Positions 1-9,013 of a DNA stretch of 64,000 nucleotides are shown in pieces; positions within the stretch are counted from its first letter, which is position 1, and each line of letters begins with the position of its first letter. The notes under the pieces were generated by a model that did not search any database, was not told where the DNA came from, and saw only the letters and a list, made by a program, of their open reading frames with translations. The position numbers and the translations under genes were made by a program. This DNA is from Xanthomonas nasturtii (lineage in GTDB: Bacteria; Pseudomonadota; Gammaproteobacteria; Xanthomonadales; Xanthomonadaceae). The stretch spans positions 37,996 through 101,995 of the forward strand of contig NZ_LYMI01000007.1 of the NCBI RefSeq assembly GCF_001660815.1, given 5' to 3'.

Positions 1-1
1 C

Positions 2-530
2 CTGGACAACAGTACGCTGACGGCAGGCTACGGCAGCACCGAGACCGCAGGACAGGACAGCTCGCTGATCGCCGGGTATGGCAGCAGCTTGACCAGTGGC
101 GTGCGCAGCTATCTGACCGCTGGCTATGGCAGCAACCAGATCGCAAGCTACGGAAGCTCGTTGATCGCAGGACACGAAAGTACCCAGATTGCCGGCCATC
201 GCAGCATGTTGATCGCCGGCAAGCTGAGTTCGCAGACGGCCGGTTCGCGCAGCACGCTGATCGCCGGCAGGGGCAGCATCCAGACCGCAGGCGACCGCAG
301 CAAGCTGATCGCCGGCGCCGACAGCACCCAGATCGCCGGCGATCGCAGCAAGTTGCTGGCCGGCAGCAACAGCTTCCTCACCGCGGGGGACCGCAGCAAA
401 CTCACCGCAGGCGACGATTGCACGCTGATGGCAGGCGACCGCAGCAAGTTGACCGCCGGCAAGAACAGCATCCTGACCGCGGGCGCCAACAGCCGGTTGA
501 TCGGTAGCCTGGGCTCCACCCTCACCGGTG
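2..530 (+). repeat. 48-bp coding repeats of the ice-nucleation gene
   Basis: Imperfect direct repeats with 48-bp period (16 codons) and an 8-codon sub-period, visible as recurring GCAGGC/GCCGGC...AGCAxCCxGATC blocks. They encode the beta-solenoid coils and continue upstream of the window. Confidence 0.9.
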
Positions 531-766
531 GCGAAGACTCGGTGCTGATCTTCCGATGCTGGGACGGCAAGCGCTATACCAACATCATTGCCAAGACCGG
601 CGAGGAGGGTGTCGAAGCCGATACCGCCTATCAGGTCGACGACGACAAGAACGTGGTCGAAAAATTCGACGATCCTTTCGACACGATCGACGCGATCGTG
701 CTCGAGCATGACAACGGGTCGGCGTCTGCAGCCGATCACGCGCCTGACGCGCATGCACCCCACTGA
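2..766 (+). CDS. inaX: Ice-nucleation protein, C-terminal part (5' end outside window)
   Basis: The reading frame is open from the first bases of the window, so the gene begins upstream; 254 residues are visible. They are about eleven 16-residue repeats of the AGYGSTxTAGxxSxLI type, followed by a short acidic, non-repetitive C-terminal domain (about residues 181-254, with FRCWDGKRY near its start). This is the architecture of bacterial ice-nucleation proteins, which form long beta-solenoids on the outer membrane and order water into ice. The last visible coils change from AGYGST-type to repeated AGDRSKL units (about residues 97-160). These match the arginine-rich terminal coils that in characterised ice-nucleation proteins lack the water-ordering motif and are needed for self-assembly. 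The family assignment is firm; inaX is the usual Xanthomonas name. Confidence 0.95.
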   Translation: MDNSTLTAGYGSTETAGQDSSLIAGYGSSLTSGVRSYLTAGYGSNQIASYGSSLIAGHESTQIAGHRSMLIAGKLSSQTAGSRSTLIAGRGSIQTAGDRSKLIAGADSTQIAGDRSKLLAGSNSFLTAGDRSKLTAGDDCTLMAGDRSKLTAGKNSILTAGANSRLIGSLGSTLTGGEDSVLIFRCWDGKRYTNIIAKTGEEGVEADTAYQVDDDKNVVEKFDDPFDTIDAIVLEHDNGSASAADHAPDAHAPH

Positions 767-1099
767 GCAAGCAACGCACGCAGGCGATCGGTGGCGTTGA
801 TCAACGGCCGCGGCCAACTGCCCGATGAGCGGCAGTTGGCCTGATCTGCTCAAACACGCATTGCAGTGCCCCCGATGACTGCCGCATGCCCGCCTGGCGT
901 CGCCAGTCCCTGAAGCGGGTCACGCAGAGTGAAACGCGCATGTCAGCGCCGGATGCGCATCGGCAGAGCGAGGCATCCAGACGACGCTCCATGCATCAGC
1001 GCTCAGGGCGGCTTGGCTTCGTCAACCATGGCAGTGGAGCGCACTGAGCAGCCAGCGACGCTGCACCGCTCTCACGATTCGCCAATCCTACTCCCGGCG
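767..1099. other. Intergenic, no gene seen
   Basis: Between the convergent ice-nucleation gene and fis. Open frames here have no recognisable protein features. I see no convincing terminator hairpin with a T-run. Confidence 0.5.
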
Positions 1100-1387
<288 letters not shown>

Positions 1388-1488
1388 TCACGAAGCCGGG
1401 ACGCGTGGCCGGCGAGGGGGAGTGAGTCTAGCGCGTGACCTCATCGCTCGCCACGCCCGTGTGACGCATGCGTGGCGGTCGCGCCCGC

Positions 1489-2709
1489 TCACCGGAAGTC
1501 GAAACTGAAGGCTGCCGTGCTCGCGGCCGGTTCGCGCACGCGGAACGCCACCTGCACCGCCTGCCCCGGCGCCAGGGTGTCCTGCGCGTCTGGCGACGGG
1601 CCCAGATACTCCTGTGGCGACAGCACGCGGGTGCCGATCACCCGGCCATCGGCGTCGGACAGCGACAGCTGCAGCCACGGCCAGGCCTGCGCCCAGCGCG
1701 CGTCGTTACGGAAGCTGGCCTGGATCTGCAGCACGCCGGCCACGCCAGGCAGCGGGCGCACATCGCGGTTGAGCAGGGTCAGCGCCGCCGGCTCGCGCCA
1801 GGCCGGCAACGTGCAGCGCGCCAGCGTGCAGGCCGCGCTGACCAACGGGCGCCAGCGCGCGTTGCTGGCCAGCTGGTCACGGTCGGCGATGACGATCTGC
1901 AAGCCGAGCACAGCGACCAAGCCCACCAACACCGCCCACTGCAGCCCGCTGGCGCGCAGGCGCGGACGGCCAATGCCACGCCGCGCAAACGCAGGGGCGG
2001 CGGCAGCGGGCAGGGGATGGAACTGCGCTGTGGTGTCGCGTGGCGCGCTGCCGACATCGGCCTCCACCTCCGCGGGATCGGCTGCCGGTGCGCTGGCGGT
2101 GGCGAGTTCGGTTGCTGCCGGATCGGTGCGGCCGGAAAGACGATCTGCGTGCGGTGCGCTGTCGGTCACGCTCGTCACCTGGTGGCTTGCGCTGGTGTCG
2201 GTGTCGGTTGTCGTGATGATCGTCGGCGTTGCCGCGGCGCCTGCAGGCCGCGCAGAGGCTGGCGCTGTTGCAATTGAAGTGTCACGGCCCGTCGTGTGTG
2301 CGGACGCTGGTGGTGTGCCCGGCGCATTCGGATAAGACGCGTCGCGATCGGCTGCCGCACGCAGCGCACCCGGCTGCGCCGCGTCCACGGTGCCTGGCAG
2401 TGGTTGCGTGTTTTGGTCCGGGCGGCCCGCAGCAGCTGCATCGGTAACGGCAACGGGCGGGGCCAGCCCGTGGTCGCCGGGGACGGTATGCGCGGCGGCC
2501 GACGCAGAAGGCGCAGGCACGCGCGGCGCCGGTGGCGCGGCGACCCGCTCCGCTGCTGGGGCCGGCGGCAATGCGGAAGCCGGGGCCGGTGGCACCTGCT
2601 CTGCCGGTTCGGTGGGCGGCACAGCCGGGGTCGGAATCAGCGATGGAGCGGCCGGCGTCGCACGCAGGAACGTGGCCAGGGGGCGGCGCGGTGGCGGAGT
2701 CTCGGACAT
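1489..2709 (-). CDS. DUF3426 domain membrane protein
   Basis: About 406 residues from the ATG at 2709 (MSETPPPRRPLATF); an in-frame start at 2772 would add 21 residues, and neither has a strong ribosome site. The N-terminal half is Pro/Ala-rich low complexity. One transmembrane helix follows (LQWAVLVGLVAVLGLQIVIA), then a C-terminal domain of about 130 residues with the DUF3426 pattern (WREPAALTLLNRDVRPLPGV ... LSLSDADGRVIGTRVLSPQEYL ... VAFRVREP). Many family members start with a small Cys4 zinc ribbon. No CxxC pair is present here in either start version, and I found none in the frames just upstream. The function of the domain is unknown. The position between prmA and fis is typical. Confidence 0.8.
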   Translation of the reverse strand: MSETPPPRRPLATFLRATPAAPSLIPTPAVPPTEPAEQVPPAPASALPPAPAAERVAAPPAPRVPAPSASAAAHTVPGDHGLAPPVAVTDAAAAGRPDQNTQPLPGTVDAAQPGALRAAADRDASYPNAPGTPPASAHTTGRDTSIATAPASARPAGAAATPTIITTTDTDTSASHQVTSVTDSAPHADRLSGRTDPAATELATASAPAADPAEVEADVGSAPRDTTAQFHPLPAAAAPAFARRGIGRPRLRASGLQWAVLVGLVAVLGLQIVIADRDQLASNARWRPLVSAACTLARCTLPAWREPAALTLLNRDVRPLPGVAGVLQIQASFRNDARWAQAWPWLQLSLSDADGRVIGTRVLSPQEYLGPSPDAQDTLAPGQAVQVAFRVREPAASTAAFSFDFR

Positions 2710-2933
2710 CGGCAGGCGTGCAGCGGGAAGAGCCCTATTCAACCACGCGCACGTCGCAGGGCGAACCGGCAAGCGTCGGTGCTGACGCCAATCGCGCAGC
2801 GCAGCTCACGCCGACGGCAGCCGCCGAACCACCGCAAGCAAGCGAGTCCCATCCAGGCTTGGCCCAAAAAATGGTGGGAGCTGCCACCAGCGAAACCTCC
2901 CCTCGGAAAATCAGCCCCGGCAATGTCAGCTCG

Positions 2934-3001
2934 CCGATTCCCGATTCCCGATTCCCGATTCCCGATTCCCGAATCCCGAATCCCGAATCCCGAATCCCGA
3001 G
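2934..3001. repeat. Heptamer tandem array (5x CCGATTC, 4x CCGAATC)
   Basis: Direct reading gives five consecutive CCGATTC units followed by four CCGAATC units and a partial copy. It ends two bases before the stop codon of the XRE gene. GATTC and GAATC are reverse complements, so the two halves can partly pair. The same heptamer recurs at 8570-8598, 8981-9009, 16400-16428, 16481-16510 and in degenerate form at about 27322-27343. Confidence 0.9.
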
Positions 3002-3002
3002 C

Positions 3003-3380
3003 TCACCGCCTGCGCCGCGTCTTCCCCTCGGCCAGCAACAGATCCAGCAGGCCGCTGCGCTGGCGCGGCGCCAGGGTGTCGAAGCGGGTCAGCAGCACGC
3101 GTTGCTGGTCGTCCAGGCGCCGGTATTGCGCCGGTTCTTCGGCAATGGCCGACACCGGCGGGCCGAACACGCGCTCGCCGCGGCCGGTGGCCAGGTATTC
3201 GAACGCCATGCCGCTGCGCTTGGCCAGGCCGATCAGGTTCTCCACCGACGGGGCGGTGCCCTCGGCCATCTCCCACTGCGCCACGGCGCTGCGGGTGACG
3301 CCCAACTCGCCGGCCAGGGCTTCCTGGGTCAGCTTGGTGAGGCTGCGGGCTTCGCGTACCCGTTCGTACAGCTTGCTCAC
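3003..3380 (-). CDS. XRE-family transcriptional regulator
   Basis: 125 residues from a GTG start. An N-terminal Cro/CI-type helix-turn-helix (residues about 5-62) contains TKLTQEALAGELGVTRSAVA and the following WEMAEGTAPSVENL, the usual XRE signature. The C-terminal region is charged, ends in a basic RRRR tail and has no recognised effector domain. It is divergent from the small membrane protein at 3530. The intergenic region holds a perfect 17-bp palindrome, so this protein may bind there and control both genes; that is inference. Phage-type or toxin-linked XRE proteins are alternatives, but no toxin gene is adjacent. Confidence 0.88.
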   Translation of the reverse strand: MSKLYERVREARSLTKLTQEALAGELGVTRSAVAQWEMAEGTAPSVENLIGLAKRSGMAFEYLATGRGERVFGPPVSAIAEEPAQYRRLDDQQRVLLTRFDTLAPRQRSGLLDLLLAEGKTRRRR

Positions 3381-3483
3381 ACGGCACCGTTGGAAAGCAG
3401 GCAGGGCCGGGAGATATAGCCCTAGCAGCGCTTGGGGATAGTTCGTATGTCTTTCATATCGGCATATGTTTGCGATACTGTCG

Positions 3484-3500
3484 TGTCGTCAATGACGACA
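3484..3500. promoter_or_regulatory. Perfect palindrome, candidate XRE operator
   Basis: TGTCGTCA-A-TGACGACA: two perfect 8-bp inverted arms around one base, 17 bases before the AAGGAGG of the rightward gene and about 100 bp upstream of the leftward XRE gene. A weaker dyad (TATCG...CGATA, about 3458-3478) lies next to it. Size and symmetry suit a dimeric helix-turn-helix protein. Confidence 0.5.
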
Positions 3501-3529
3501 ACAGCACAGCGAACTCAAGGAGGATGTTC

Positions 3530-4033
3530 ATGGTCGAGCCTGCCGTTCCCAAGCCCGACGCCCACGGGCGCAGTACCACCCCGCCTTCCGCGCCCGCAGA
3601 CGCGCCATGGCCGGCGCATTCGCCACTGGACCCTGCGGTAAAACACTTTCGTGGCGCCCCCAGTTTTCAGGTCTGGCGACGCGGTTCCGAGTGGACGGCG
3701 GTTGCCGAGGGCGTGCAGTGGTCAGCCGCGCTGGCACCACGCGTCCGGGCGCTGCGCGACCGGCGCTGGTCGCTGCTGGCGGTGAGTGTGCTCATGCTGG
3801 GCGTGGCCGGTGCAGTGGCGCTTGCAGGCGTACAGGCGTGGTCGCCCCCAGCATGGGCAGTGCTGCTGGTGGCAGAGGTGGTGCTGCGGCTGTGCGTGGC
3901 CCGCTGGGCCGGGCGTTGGCGCACTGCGGCGCTGCAACGCAGCGGCTGGCAGCCGGTGACCCGGCTGCGGGCGATCAGCGTGGCCGATGCGGTGACCACC
4001 GCGCAGATCCGCGCCGCCCGGCCACCGCGTTAG
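3530..4033 (+). CDS. Small membrane protein of unknown function
   Basis: 167 residues. The ATG at 3530 is chosen because a perfect AAGGAGG (3517-3523) lies six bases upstream; an in-frame ATG at 3524 is too close to it. Residues 1-60 are Pro-rich and soluble, then two hydrophobic helices follow (WSLLAVSVLMLGVAGAVALA and AWAVLLVAEVVLRLCVA) with a basic C-terminus. I do not recognise the family. Its divergent XRE neighbour and the palindrome between them suggest linked regulation. It converges on prmA with a 9-bp gap. Confidence 0.7.
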   Translation: MVEPAVPKPDAHGRSTTPPSAPADAPWPAHSPLDPAVKHFRGAPSFQVWRRGSEWTAVAEGVQWSAALAPRVRALRDRRWSLLAVSVLMLGVAGAVALAGVQAWSPPAWAVLLVAEVVLRLCVARWAGRWRTAALQRSGWQPVTRLRAISVADAVTTAQIRAARPPR

Positions 4034-4042
4034 CCGTGCGGA

Positions 4043-4975
4043 TTACGCGCCGGAGGACGCGCGGCGCACGCCGTCGATGCGCATCCAGTCTTCATCGCGT
4101 TCGCAGCGCAGTTGCTCGAACCAGGGGGCGTAGCGTTCCAGCAAGGCGTCTTCCTGGCCGTGCAGGATGCCGCACATCGCAAAGCGTCCACCCGGGGCCA
4201 CGCGTGCGGCCAGCAGCTCGGCCAGCGCGTCCAGCGCCGTTGCCAGGATGTTGGCCACCACCACCGAGTAGGTCTGCACCGGCTCGTCCTCCGGCATGTA
4301 GGCCGTCAGTTGCGCTTGCAGGCCATTGCGCTCTGCATTCTCGGCAGTGGCCAGCAGCGCTTGCGGGTCGTTGTCCACGCCCACCGCGCTGGCGGCGCCC
4401 AGCTTGAGCGCGGCCAGCGCAAGAATGCCCGAGCCGCAACCGAAGTCGAGTACATGCGCGCCTTGCAGCGCGCCACTGGTGCCCAGGCTGTCGAGCCAGC
4501 GCAGGCACAACGCGGTGGTCGGGCTGGCTCCCGAGCCGTAGGCCAGGCCCGGATCCAGCCGCACCACCGCCGCTTCTGGAGTATCGGCAGCCTCGGGCAG
4601 GTCGTGATTCCACGGCACGATAAAGGTGCGCGCGCCGAACTGCATCGGCTTGAACAGGTCCATCCAGGCGCGTATCCAGTCGCTGTCTTCCACCATGCGA
4701 AACGCGACCTGGCTCCAGTCCAGGCCCGGATCGAAGGCTTCCAGCGCCGCCAGCACCACCAGCGCGTCGCTTTCGCCGTCGAACAGCGCAGTCATTGTCA
4801 GCCTGTCCCACAACGGCATTTCGCCCACGCCGGGTTCGAGAAGGGCGTGCTCGTTGCTGGTACCGGCATCGGCGTCGAGCATGGTCACCGCCAGTGCGCC
4901 GACATCGTCCAGCGCATTCTGGAAACGGGGCTGGGTGACCTCGGAACAGGAAAGGGTCAGTTCAAGAAACGGCAT
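4043..4975 (-). CDS. prmA: Ribosomal protein L11 methyltransferase PrmA
   Basis: 310 residues from the ATG at 4975 ([13 protein letters not shown]), matching the family length of about 300; the open frame continues upstream, but that part is not PrmA-like. The N-terminal substrate-recognition domain is followed by a class I SAM-methyltransferase core. Motif I is [20 protein letters not shown], and [11 protein letters not shown] is the NxLA catalytic motif. PrmA trimethylates several amino groups of L11. It is first of the minus-strand group that continues to DUF3426 and fis, separated from them by the inserted XRE and membrane-protein pair. Confidence 0.95.
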   Translation of the reverse strand: MPFLELTLSCSEVTQPRFQNALDDVGALAVTMLDADAGTSNEHALLEPGVGEMPLWDRLTMTALFDGESDALVVLAALEAFDPGLDWSQVAFRMVEDSDWIRAWMDLFKPMQFGARTFIVPWNHDLPEAADTPEAAVVRLDPGLAYGSGASPTTALCLRWLDSLGTSGALQGAHVLDFGCGSGILALAALKLGAASAVGVDNDPQALLATAENAERNGLQAQLTAYMPEDEPVQTYSVVVANILATALDALAELLAARVAPGGRFAMCGILHGQEDALLERYAPWFEQLRCERDEDWMRIDGVRRASSGA

Positions 4976-5548
4976 CGTGGCGGTCGGGTCATTCCAAAGC
5001 ACGCATCGTAGACCATTCGTGTTGGCCTGCCCCAACGCAGCCGCGCTGCGCGGATGGCTGCATTCGGAGCAGTCGCCGCCCCTGGAGCATTGCCTCGCGC
5101 ATACAGATGGCTTGGGGCAATGAGTGTTCCTGATGAAAAGTGCTTCGTTGCCGGGCAGCTGTGCGGTGTTATTCAAGCAGGGCGTGCGGGATCCTGGTGC
5201 CTGCTTGCGATGAGGCTGCAATCGGGGCGCGGTGACGTGCGTGCTGGTGTTGGCGGTGTATCGGCTGGCCGCGTCTCGGTGTGTCGATGACACTGCCGCG
5301 TGATCGAACAAGGTGCGCGTTGCCATGCGCGTCGAATCACAGAAGGTCAGCCGCATCGTTACCAACGCACAGCGTGGCGTACCTGTCGCGCGCCACGCAC
5401 CTGCGTTCCGCGCAGGCCGTCATTGCCGGTATCGCCCCTCCCGCGACGCGCGCTGGCAGCGTCCGCTTGGCCGCGGCTGTGCGCATGGGCGGGTGCTAGA
5501 CTCCGCGTCGTCGCTGCGGGTGTTGCCGCGGCAGGGTCGCCGCCTGTC
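4976..5548. other. Intergenic, no supported gene
   Basis: Divergent spacer between prmA and the secreted protein at 5549. Frames here are extensions or shadows without family features. I see no repeat or clear promoter. Confidence 0.4.
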
Positions 5549-6478
5549 ATGCCGCTTGTTCGTGCCCGCCATCTCTGGCTGTTGCTCGCTCCTGCCGCGC
5601 TTGCGGCGGCCGGGTGGTGGCATGTGCGCGCGCAGCCGGCCGAGCACGCTGCTCACCGATCAGTGGCTGTTTCTGCCAGCACTGCGCACCTCAGCGGTGT
5701 GACAACGCCGCAGCACGCGTTTGCAGAGCACGGCACGGCACTGCAGCTGCCCTACCGCGACGCGGTGGAAGCGCAACCGGATCTGTACCGCTACGCGCAG
5801 CAATTGCTGCAGCAGGTACGTGCCGGCGATGCGCAAGCAGGTTGGCGATTGAGCCGTGTCTACGATTACTGCGCGCCCTATGCGGCCAGCCCGTCCGGCT
5901 ATGCCGCCGACAGTGCCTGGATCGCCGCGCAACCCACCCCCGGGGTGGTGGCGATGCACGCCGCGCGCGAGCGCGTGGCGCAGCGCTGCGCCGGCTTTGC
6001 CCCCGCCGACGGGTTGAGTGCGCGCGTGGTCGCCCAGCAACGCCAGGCCGCGGCGCGTGCCGGCAGCCTGGCCGCCGAGGCCGCCATGCTGGCACTGGGC
6101 GAACCATTGCAGGCATCGCCCGGCTACAAGCGCGCGCTTGTGCAACGCGTGCTGGCCTCGCGCGACCCGGAGGCCTATCTGGCCCTGGCCCCGGCCATGG
6201 GCGCGCGCGCCAGCGGCGACGACAGTCTGCAAGGCTATGTGGCCGGCGATCAGTTCGCCGAACTGGCCTGGCAAGTGGCCGCGTGCCGGCTGGGGCTGGA
6301 TTGCAGTGCCGACAGCACCCTGGTCACCAGTTATTGCGCCAACGCGGGCATCTGCTCGCGCGATGCCGCGCAGGATTTTGTGTCGTTCGTATTCGATGCC
6401 GCGGTGCCGCGGCAGGGAGCAGACAGGGTGGATGAGATGGTCGATAAATTGGTATCCGAGCCGGGAGCGCAGTCATGA
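5549..6478 (+). CDS. Exported protein of unknown function
   Basis: 309 residues from the ATG at 5549. It starts MPLVRARHLWLLLAPAALAA, a good signal peptide or membrane anchor. The mature part is Ala-rich and helical, with repeated RAGDAQAGW/SLAAEAAMLAL-like stretches that resemble SEL1/TPR-type helical pairs. Six cysteines (in DYCAPY, QRCAGF, AACRLGLDC and YCANAGIC) suggest periplasmic disulfides. The stop overlaps the next ATG (ATGA at 6475-6478), so the two genes are translationally coupled. No family recognised. Confidence 0.75.
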   Translation: MPLVRARHLWLLLAPAALAAAGWWHVRAQPAEHAAHRSVAVSASTAHLSGVTTPQHAFAEHGTALQLPYRDAVEAQPDLYRYAQQLLQQVRAGDAQAGWRLSRVYDYCAPYAASPSGYAADSAWIAAQPTPGVVAMHAARERVAQRCAGFAPADGLSARVVAQQRQAAARAGSLAAEAAMLALGEPLQASPGYKRALVQRVLASRDPEAYLALAPAMGARASGDDSLQGYVAGDQFAELAWQVAACRLGLDCSADSTLVTSYCANAGICSRDAAQDFVSFVFDAAVPRQGADRVDEMVDKLVSEPGAQS

Positions 6479-6840
6479 ATTACCGTCGGTTGGCGCATGG
6501 CGCCAAATTCTGGTTCTGGGTCGCATTGTTCGTGGCGTATTCGGCGGCGGCGGTGGGCATCGTGATGATCGATACCGCCGATCACCGCTACCAGCCGCTG
6601 TCGGTGAAATCCACCAGCGTCACCGCCGACGAACAGCAGCGACGGCACGGCGCAAGCCAGGTTGCAGCGGTGTACCGCGCCAGCAGCGCCATGCCGTTTT
6701 CCACCTTGCCGGCCGGCTCGACGTTTCAGGTGGTGTGGCCGGACGGCTCCACCGAAACCATGACCGTGGTCGACCCGTCATCGGCCAGCGGCATCGTGCC
6801 GGTGCCCGGCAGCCAGCAGGCGCCTGCGCCGCGGCGGTGA
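6475..6840 (+). CDS. Small single-helix membrane protein
   Basis: 121 residues. A basic N-terminus (MNYRRLAHGAKFW) precedes one transmembrane helix (residues about 12-33, FWFWVALFVAYSAAAVGIVM). The rest is a polar domain ending in a Pro-rich tail, probably periplasmic. It overlaps the preceding exported-protein gene by 4 bp and probably works with it in the envelope. Function unknown. Confidence 0.7.
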   Translation: MNYRRLAHGAKFWFWVALFVAYSAAAVGIVMIDTADHRYQPLSVKSTSVTADEQQRRHGASQVAAVYRASSAMPFSTLPAGSTFQVVWPDGSTETMTVVDPSSASGIVPVPGSQQAPAPRR

Positions 6841-7150
6841 ACGTGCAGCGCGTCGCGTGTCGCTAGAGCGCGGCCGCTGCGCATCCGGTAGCGCGGGCGG
6901 CACCGGCGGGAGCGTGCGGGGCGCAGCCCAGCCACTGTCACGTGTGCAGATGACCGAAGAACTGCACATCGGATCCGGCGCTGCTTGCGCCATCGGTCTT
7001 CGAACACTCGGTTCCGTGAGAGCGCACCCTGGCGCGACAGGGCTCTACCGATAACGCCCCATCGCGCCCGGCTGCGCTCCTACGCATGGACCGGCTGGCT
7101 TGCAGGGCTGACGGCGCGATGCAGTGTGGCGCGACGCCCCAGGGAGCAAC
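6841..7150. other. Convergent intergenic region
   Basis: Between the membrane protein and the accC terminator. No open frame with protein features and no repeat family member seen. Confidence 0.4.
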
Positions 7151-7177
7151 AAAAAAGCCCGGTTTCCCGGGCTTTTT
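7151..7177 (-). terminator. Intrinsic terminator after accC
   Basis: GCCCGG-TTTC-CCGGGC stem flanked by an A-run (7151-7156) and a T-run (7173-7177). Read on the minus strand it gives a stem followed by U residues 25 bp after the accC stop. Confidence 0.85.
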
Positions 7178-7201
7178 CGCAACTTGCCATGGCGCTTGCG
7201 A

Positions 7202-8569
7202 TCAGGTCAACGCGATCGACTTGTTCTTGCGCTCGGCCAGGCGCTTTTCCAGGTAGTGGATGTTCTGCCCACCGGCCTGGAAGCCCTTGTCGCGCATGAT
7301 GCGCTGCTGCAGCGGGATGTTGGTCTTGATGCCGTCCACCACCATCTCGCTCAGCGCCACGCGCATGCGCGCGATCGCGGTTTCGCGGTCCGGGCCGTGC
7401 ACGATCAGCTTGCCGATCATCGAGTCGTAGTTCGGCGGTACCTTGTAGCCGGCGTAGATGTGCGTATCCACACGCACACCCGGGCCACCGGGTGGATGGA
7501 AGGCGGTGATCAGGCCCGGGTTGGGCATGAAGGTTTCCGGGTCTTCGGCGTTGATGCGGCACTCGATCGCATGCCCGCGCAGCACGATGTCGCTCTGCTT
7601 GATGCTGAGCTTGTGGCCGGCGGCGATGCGCAGCTGCTCGCACACCAGGTCGATGCCGGTGATGCGCTCGGTCACCGGGTGCTCCACCTGGATACGCGTG
7701 TTCATTTCGATAAAGTAGAAACGCCCGCCTTCGAACAGGAATTCGAAGGTGCCCGCGCCGCGGTAACCGATGCGGATGCAGGCGTCCACGCAGACCTTGC
7801 CGATGGCGTTGCGCAGTTCTTCGGTGATGCCCGGTGCGGGGGCTTCTTCCACTACTTTCTGGTGGCGGCGCTGCATCGAGCAATCGCGTTCGCCCAGATG
7901 GATCGCACCGCCCTGGCCGTCGGCCAGCACCTGGATTTCCACGTGCCGCGGATTTTCCAGGAACTTCTCCATGTAGACCTGATCGTTGCTGAAAGCGGCC
8001 TTGGCTTCGGACTTGGTGGTCTCGATCGCGGCCTTGAGCGCCGCTTCCGAATGCACCACGCGCATGCCGCGCCCGCCGCCACCGCCGGCGGCCTTGATGA
8101 TCACCGGGTAGCCGATCTCGCGCGCCACCTTGGTGTTGGCGACGATGTCATCGCCCAGCGGGCCGCCCGAGCCGGGCACGCACGGCACGCCAGCGGCCTT
8201 CATCGCGCGGATCGCTTCGACCTTGTCGCCCATCAGGCGGATGGTGTCGGCCTTGGGGCCGATGAAGATGAAGCCGGATTCTTCCACGCGCTCGGCAAAG
8301 TCGGCGTTTTCCGACAAAAAGCCGTAACCGGGATGGATGGCCTGCGCATCGGTGACCTCGGCCGCGGCGATCAACGCCGGGATGTTGAGGTAACTGTCGC
8401 TGGACGCGGCCGGGCCGATACACACCGACTCATCGGCCATGGCGACGTGCTTGAGGTTGCGGTCGACCGTGGAATGCACCGCGACCGTGCGGATGCCGAG
8501 CGTGTGGCACGCGCGCAGGATGCGCAGCGCGATTTCACCTCGGTTGGCGATGACGACTTTATCGAGCAT
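7202..8569 (-). CDS. accC: Acetyl-CoA carboxylase, biotin carboxylase subunit
   Basis: 455 residues, nearly the E. coli length (449). It starts [20 protein letters not shown], the conserved biotin carboxylase N-terminus. It has the ATP-grasp glycine loop [12 protein letters not shown], the catalytic [14 protein letters not shown] segment and the C-terminal domain. It carboxylates the biotin on AccB with ATP and bicarbonate, the first half-reaction of malonyl-CoA synthesis. It is downstream of accB on the same strand, but a four-helix-bundle gene is inserted between them and its stop codon overlaps the accC start by 11 bp. Confidence 0.98.
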   Translation of the reverse strand: MLDKVVIANRGEIALRILRACHTLGIRTVAVHSTVDRNLKHVAMADESVCIGPAASSDSYLNIPALIAAAEVTDAQAIHPGYGFLSENADFAERVEESGFIFIGPKADTIRLMGDKVEAIRAMKAAGVPCVPGSGGPLGDDIVANTKVAREIGYPVIIKAAGGGGGRGMRVVHSEAALKAAIETTKSEAKAAFSNDQVYMEKFLENPRHVEIQVLADGQGGAIHLGERDCSMQRRHQKVVEEAPAPGITEELRNAIGKVCVDACIRIGYRGAGTFEFLFEGGRFYFIEMNTRIQVEHPVTERITGIDLVCEQLRIAAGHKLSIKQSDIVLRGHAIECRINAEDPETFMPNPGLITAFHPPGGPGVRVDTHIYAGYKVPPNYDSMIGKLIVHGPDRETAIARMRVALSEMVVDGIKTNIPLQQRIMRDKGFQAGGQNIHYLEKRLAERKNKSIALT

Positions 8570-8993
8570 GGGATTCGGGATTCGGGATTGGGGAGTCGTA
8601 CAGGGCGCTGGATTCGCGCAGATGGCGCGATTGTTCCAGCGTGCGGATCAATGCATTGAGCCTGGCAAACGTGCGATTCAGCAGATCGACAGTTGCCGCA
8701 CCGGGCGATGCGAACTGCAGGCGTGTTGCAATCTGCAGTTGCGTGTCCAGCTCCGCCAGCGAGCCTCGCGCCATCGAGAGATAACGCAGGTATTCGGCGG
8801 TGGAGCGCCGTGCAGCACCTTCGGCGATGTTGGACGGTACGCTGATTGCCGCACGCCGCATCTGTGCTGTCAGTCCAAAACGTTCGGAATCGGGAAAATC
8901 GTGGCTCAGGCGGTAGATCGCTTCGACAAGCGACATCGCATCGCGCCACACCGTCAGGCGCTCATGCGGTCGCTCTTGCGAATCCCGAATCAC
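8559..8993 (-). CDS. Four-helix-bundle (S23/IVS-type) protein
   Basis: The core ([20 protein letters not shown] ... [20 protein letters not shown] ... [20 protein letters not shown]) matches the four-helix-bundle family first known from proteins encoded in 23S rRNA intervening sequences. The family's usual N-terminus (ERLxVWxxAM) lies upstream of the first ATG (8936), so I prefer the GTG at 8993; this start is uncertain and lacks a good ribosome site. The last eleven or so residues ([11 protein letters not shown]) are encoded by the heptamer repeat plus the first codons of accC, so the natural C-terminus has probably been lost or extended. Biochemical role unknown. It splits the accB-accC operon and is bounded by inverted repeat arrays. 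Confidence 0.85.
   Translation of the reverse strand: MIRDSQERPHERLTVWRDAMSLVEAIYRLSHDFPDSERFGLTAQMRRAAISVPSNIAEGAARRSTAEYLRYLSMARGSLAELDTQLQIATRLQFASPGAATVDLLNRTFARLNALIRTLEQSRHLRESSALYDSPIPNPESHAR
8570..8598. repeat. Heptamer array, left flank of the four-helix-bundle gene
   Basis: GGATTCGGGATTCGGGATT followed by GGGGAGTCG, immediately upstream of the accC start codon. It is in the GGGATTC orientation on the plus strand, opposite to the array at 8981-9009. Confidence 0.85.
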
Positions 8994-9009
8994 GATTCCC
9001 GAATCCCGG
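8981..9009. repeat. Heptamer array, right flank of the four-helix-bundle gene
   Basis: AATCCCGAATCACGATTCCC plus GAATCCCGG, ending five bases from the accB stop. It is the inverted counterpart of 8570-8598. Confidence 0.85.
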
Positions 9010-9013
9010 CGCT

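Noticed and set aside
2..530. CRISPR-like regular repeats
   Set aside because: 48-bp repeats are coding, imperfect and have no spacers; they are ice-nucleation coils.
2934..3001. CRISPR-like short array
   Set aside because: Continuous heptamers without spacers.
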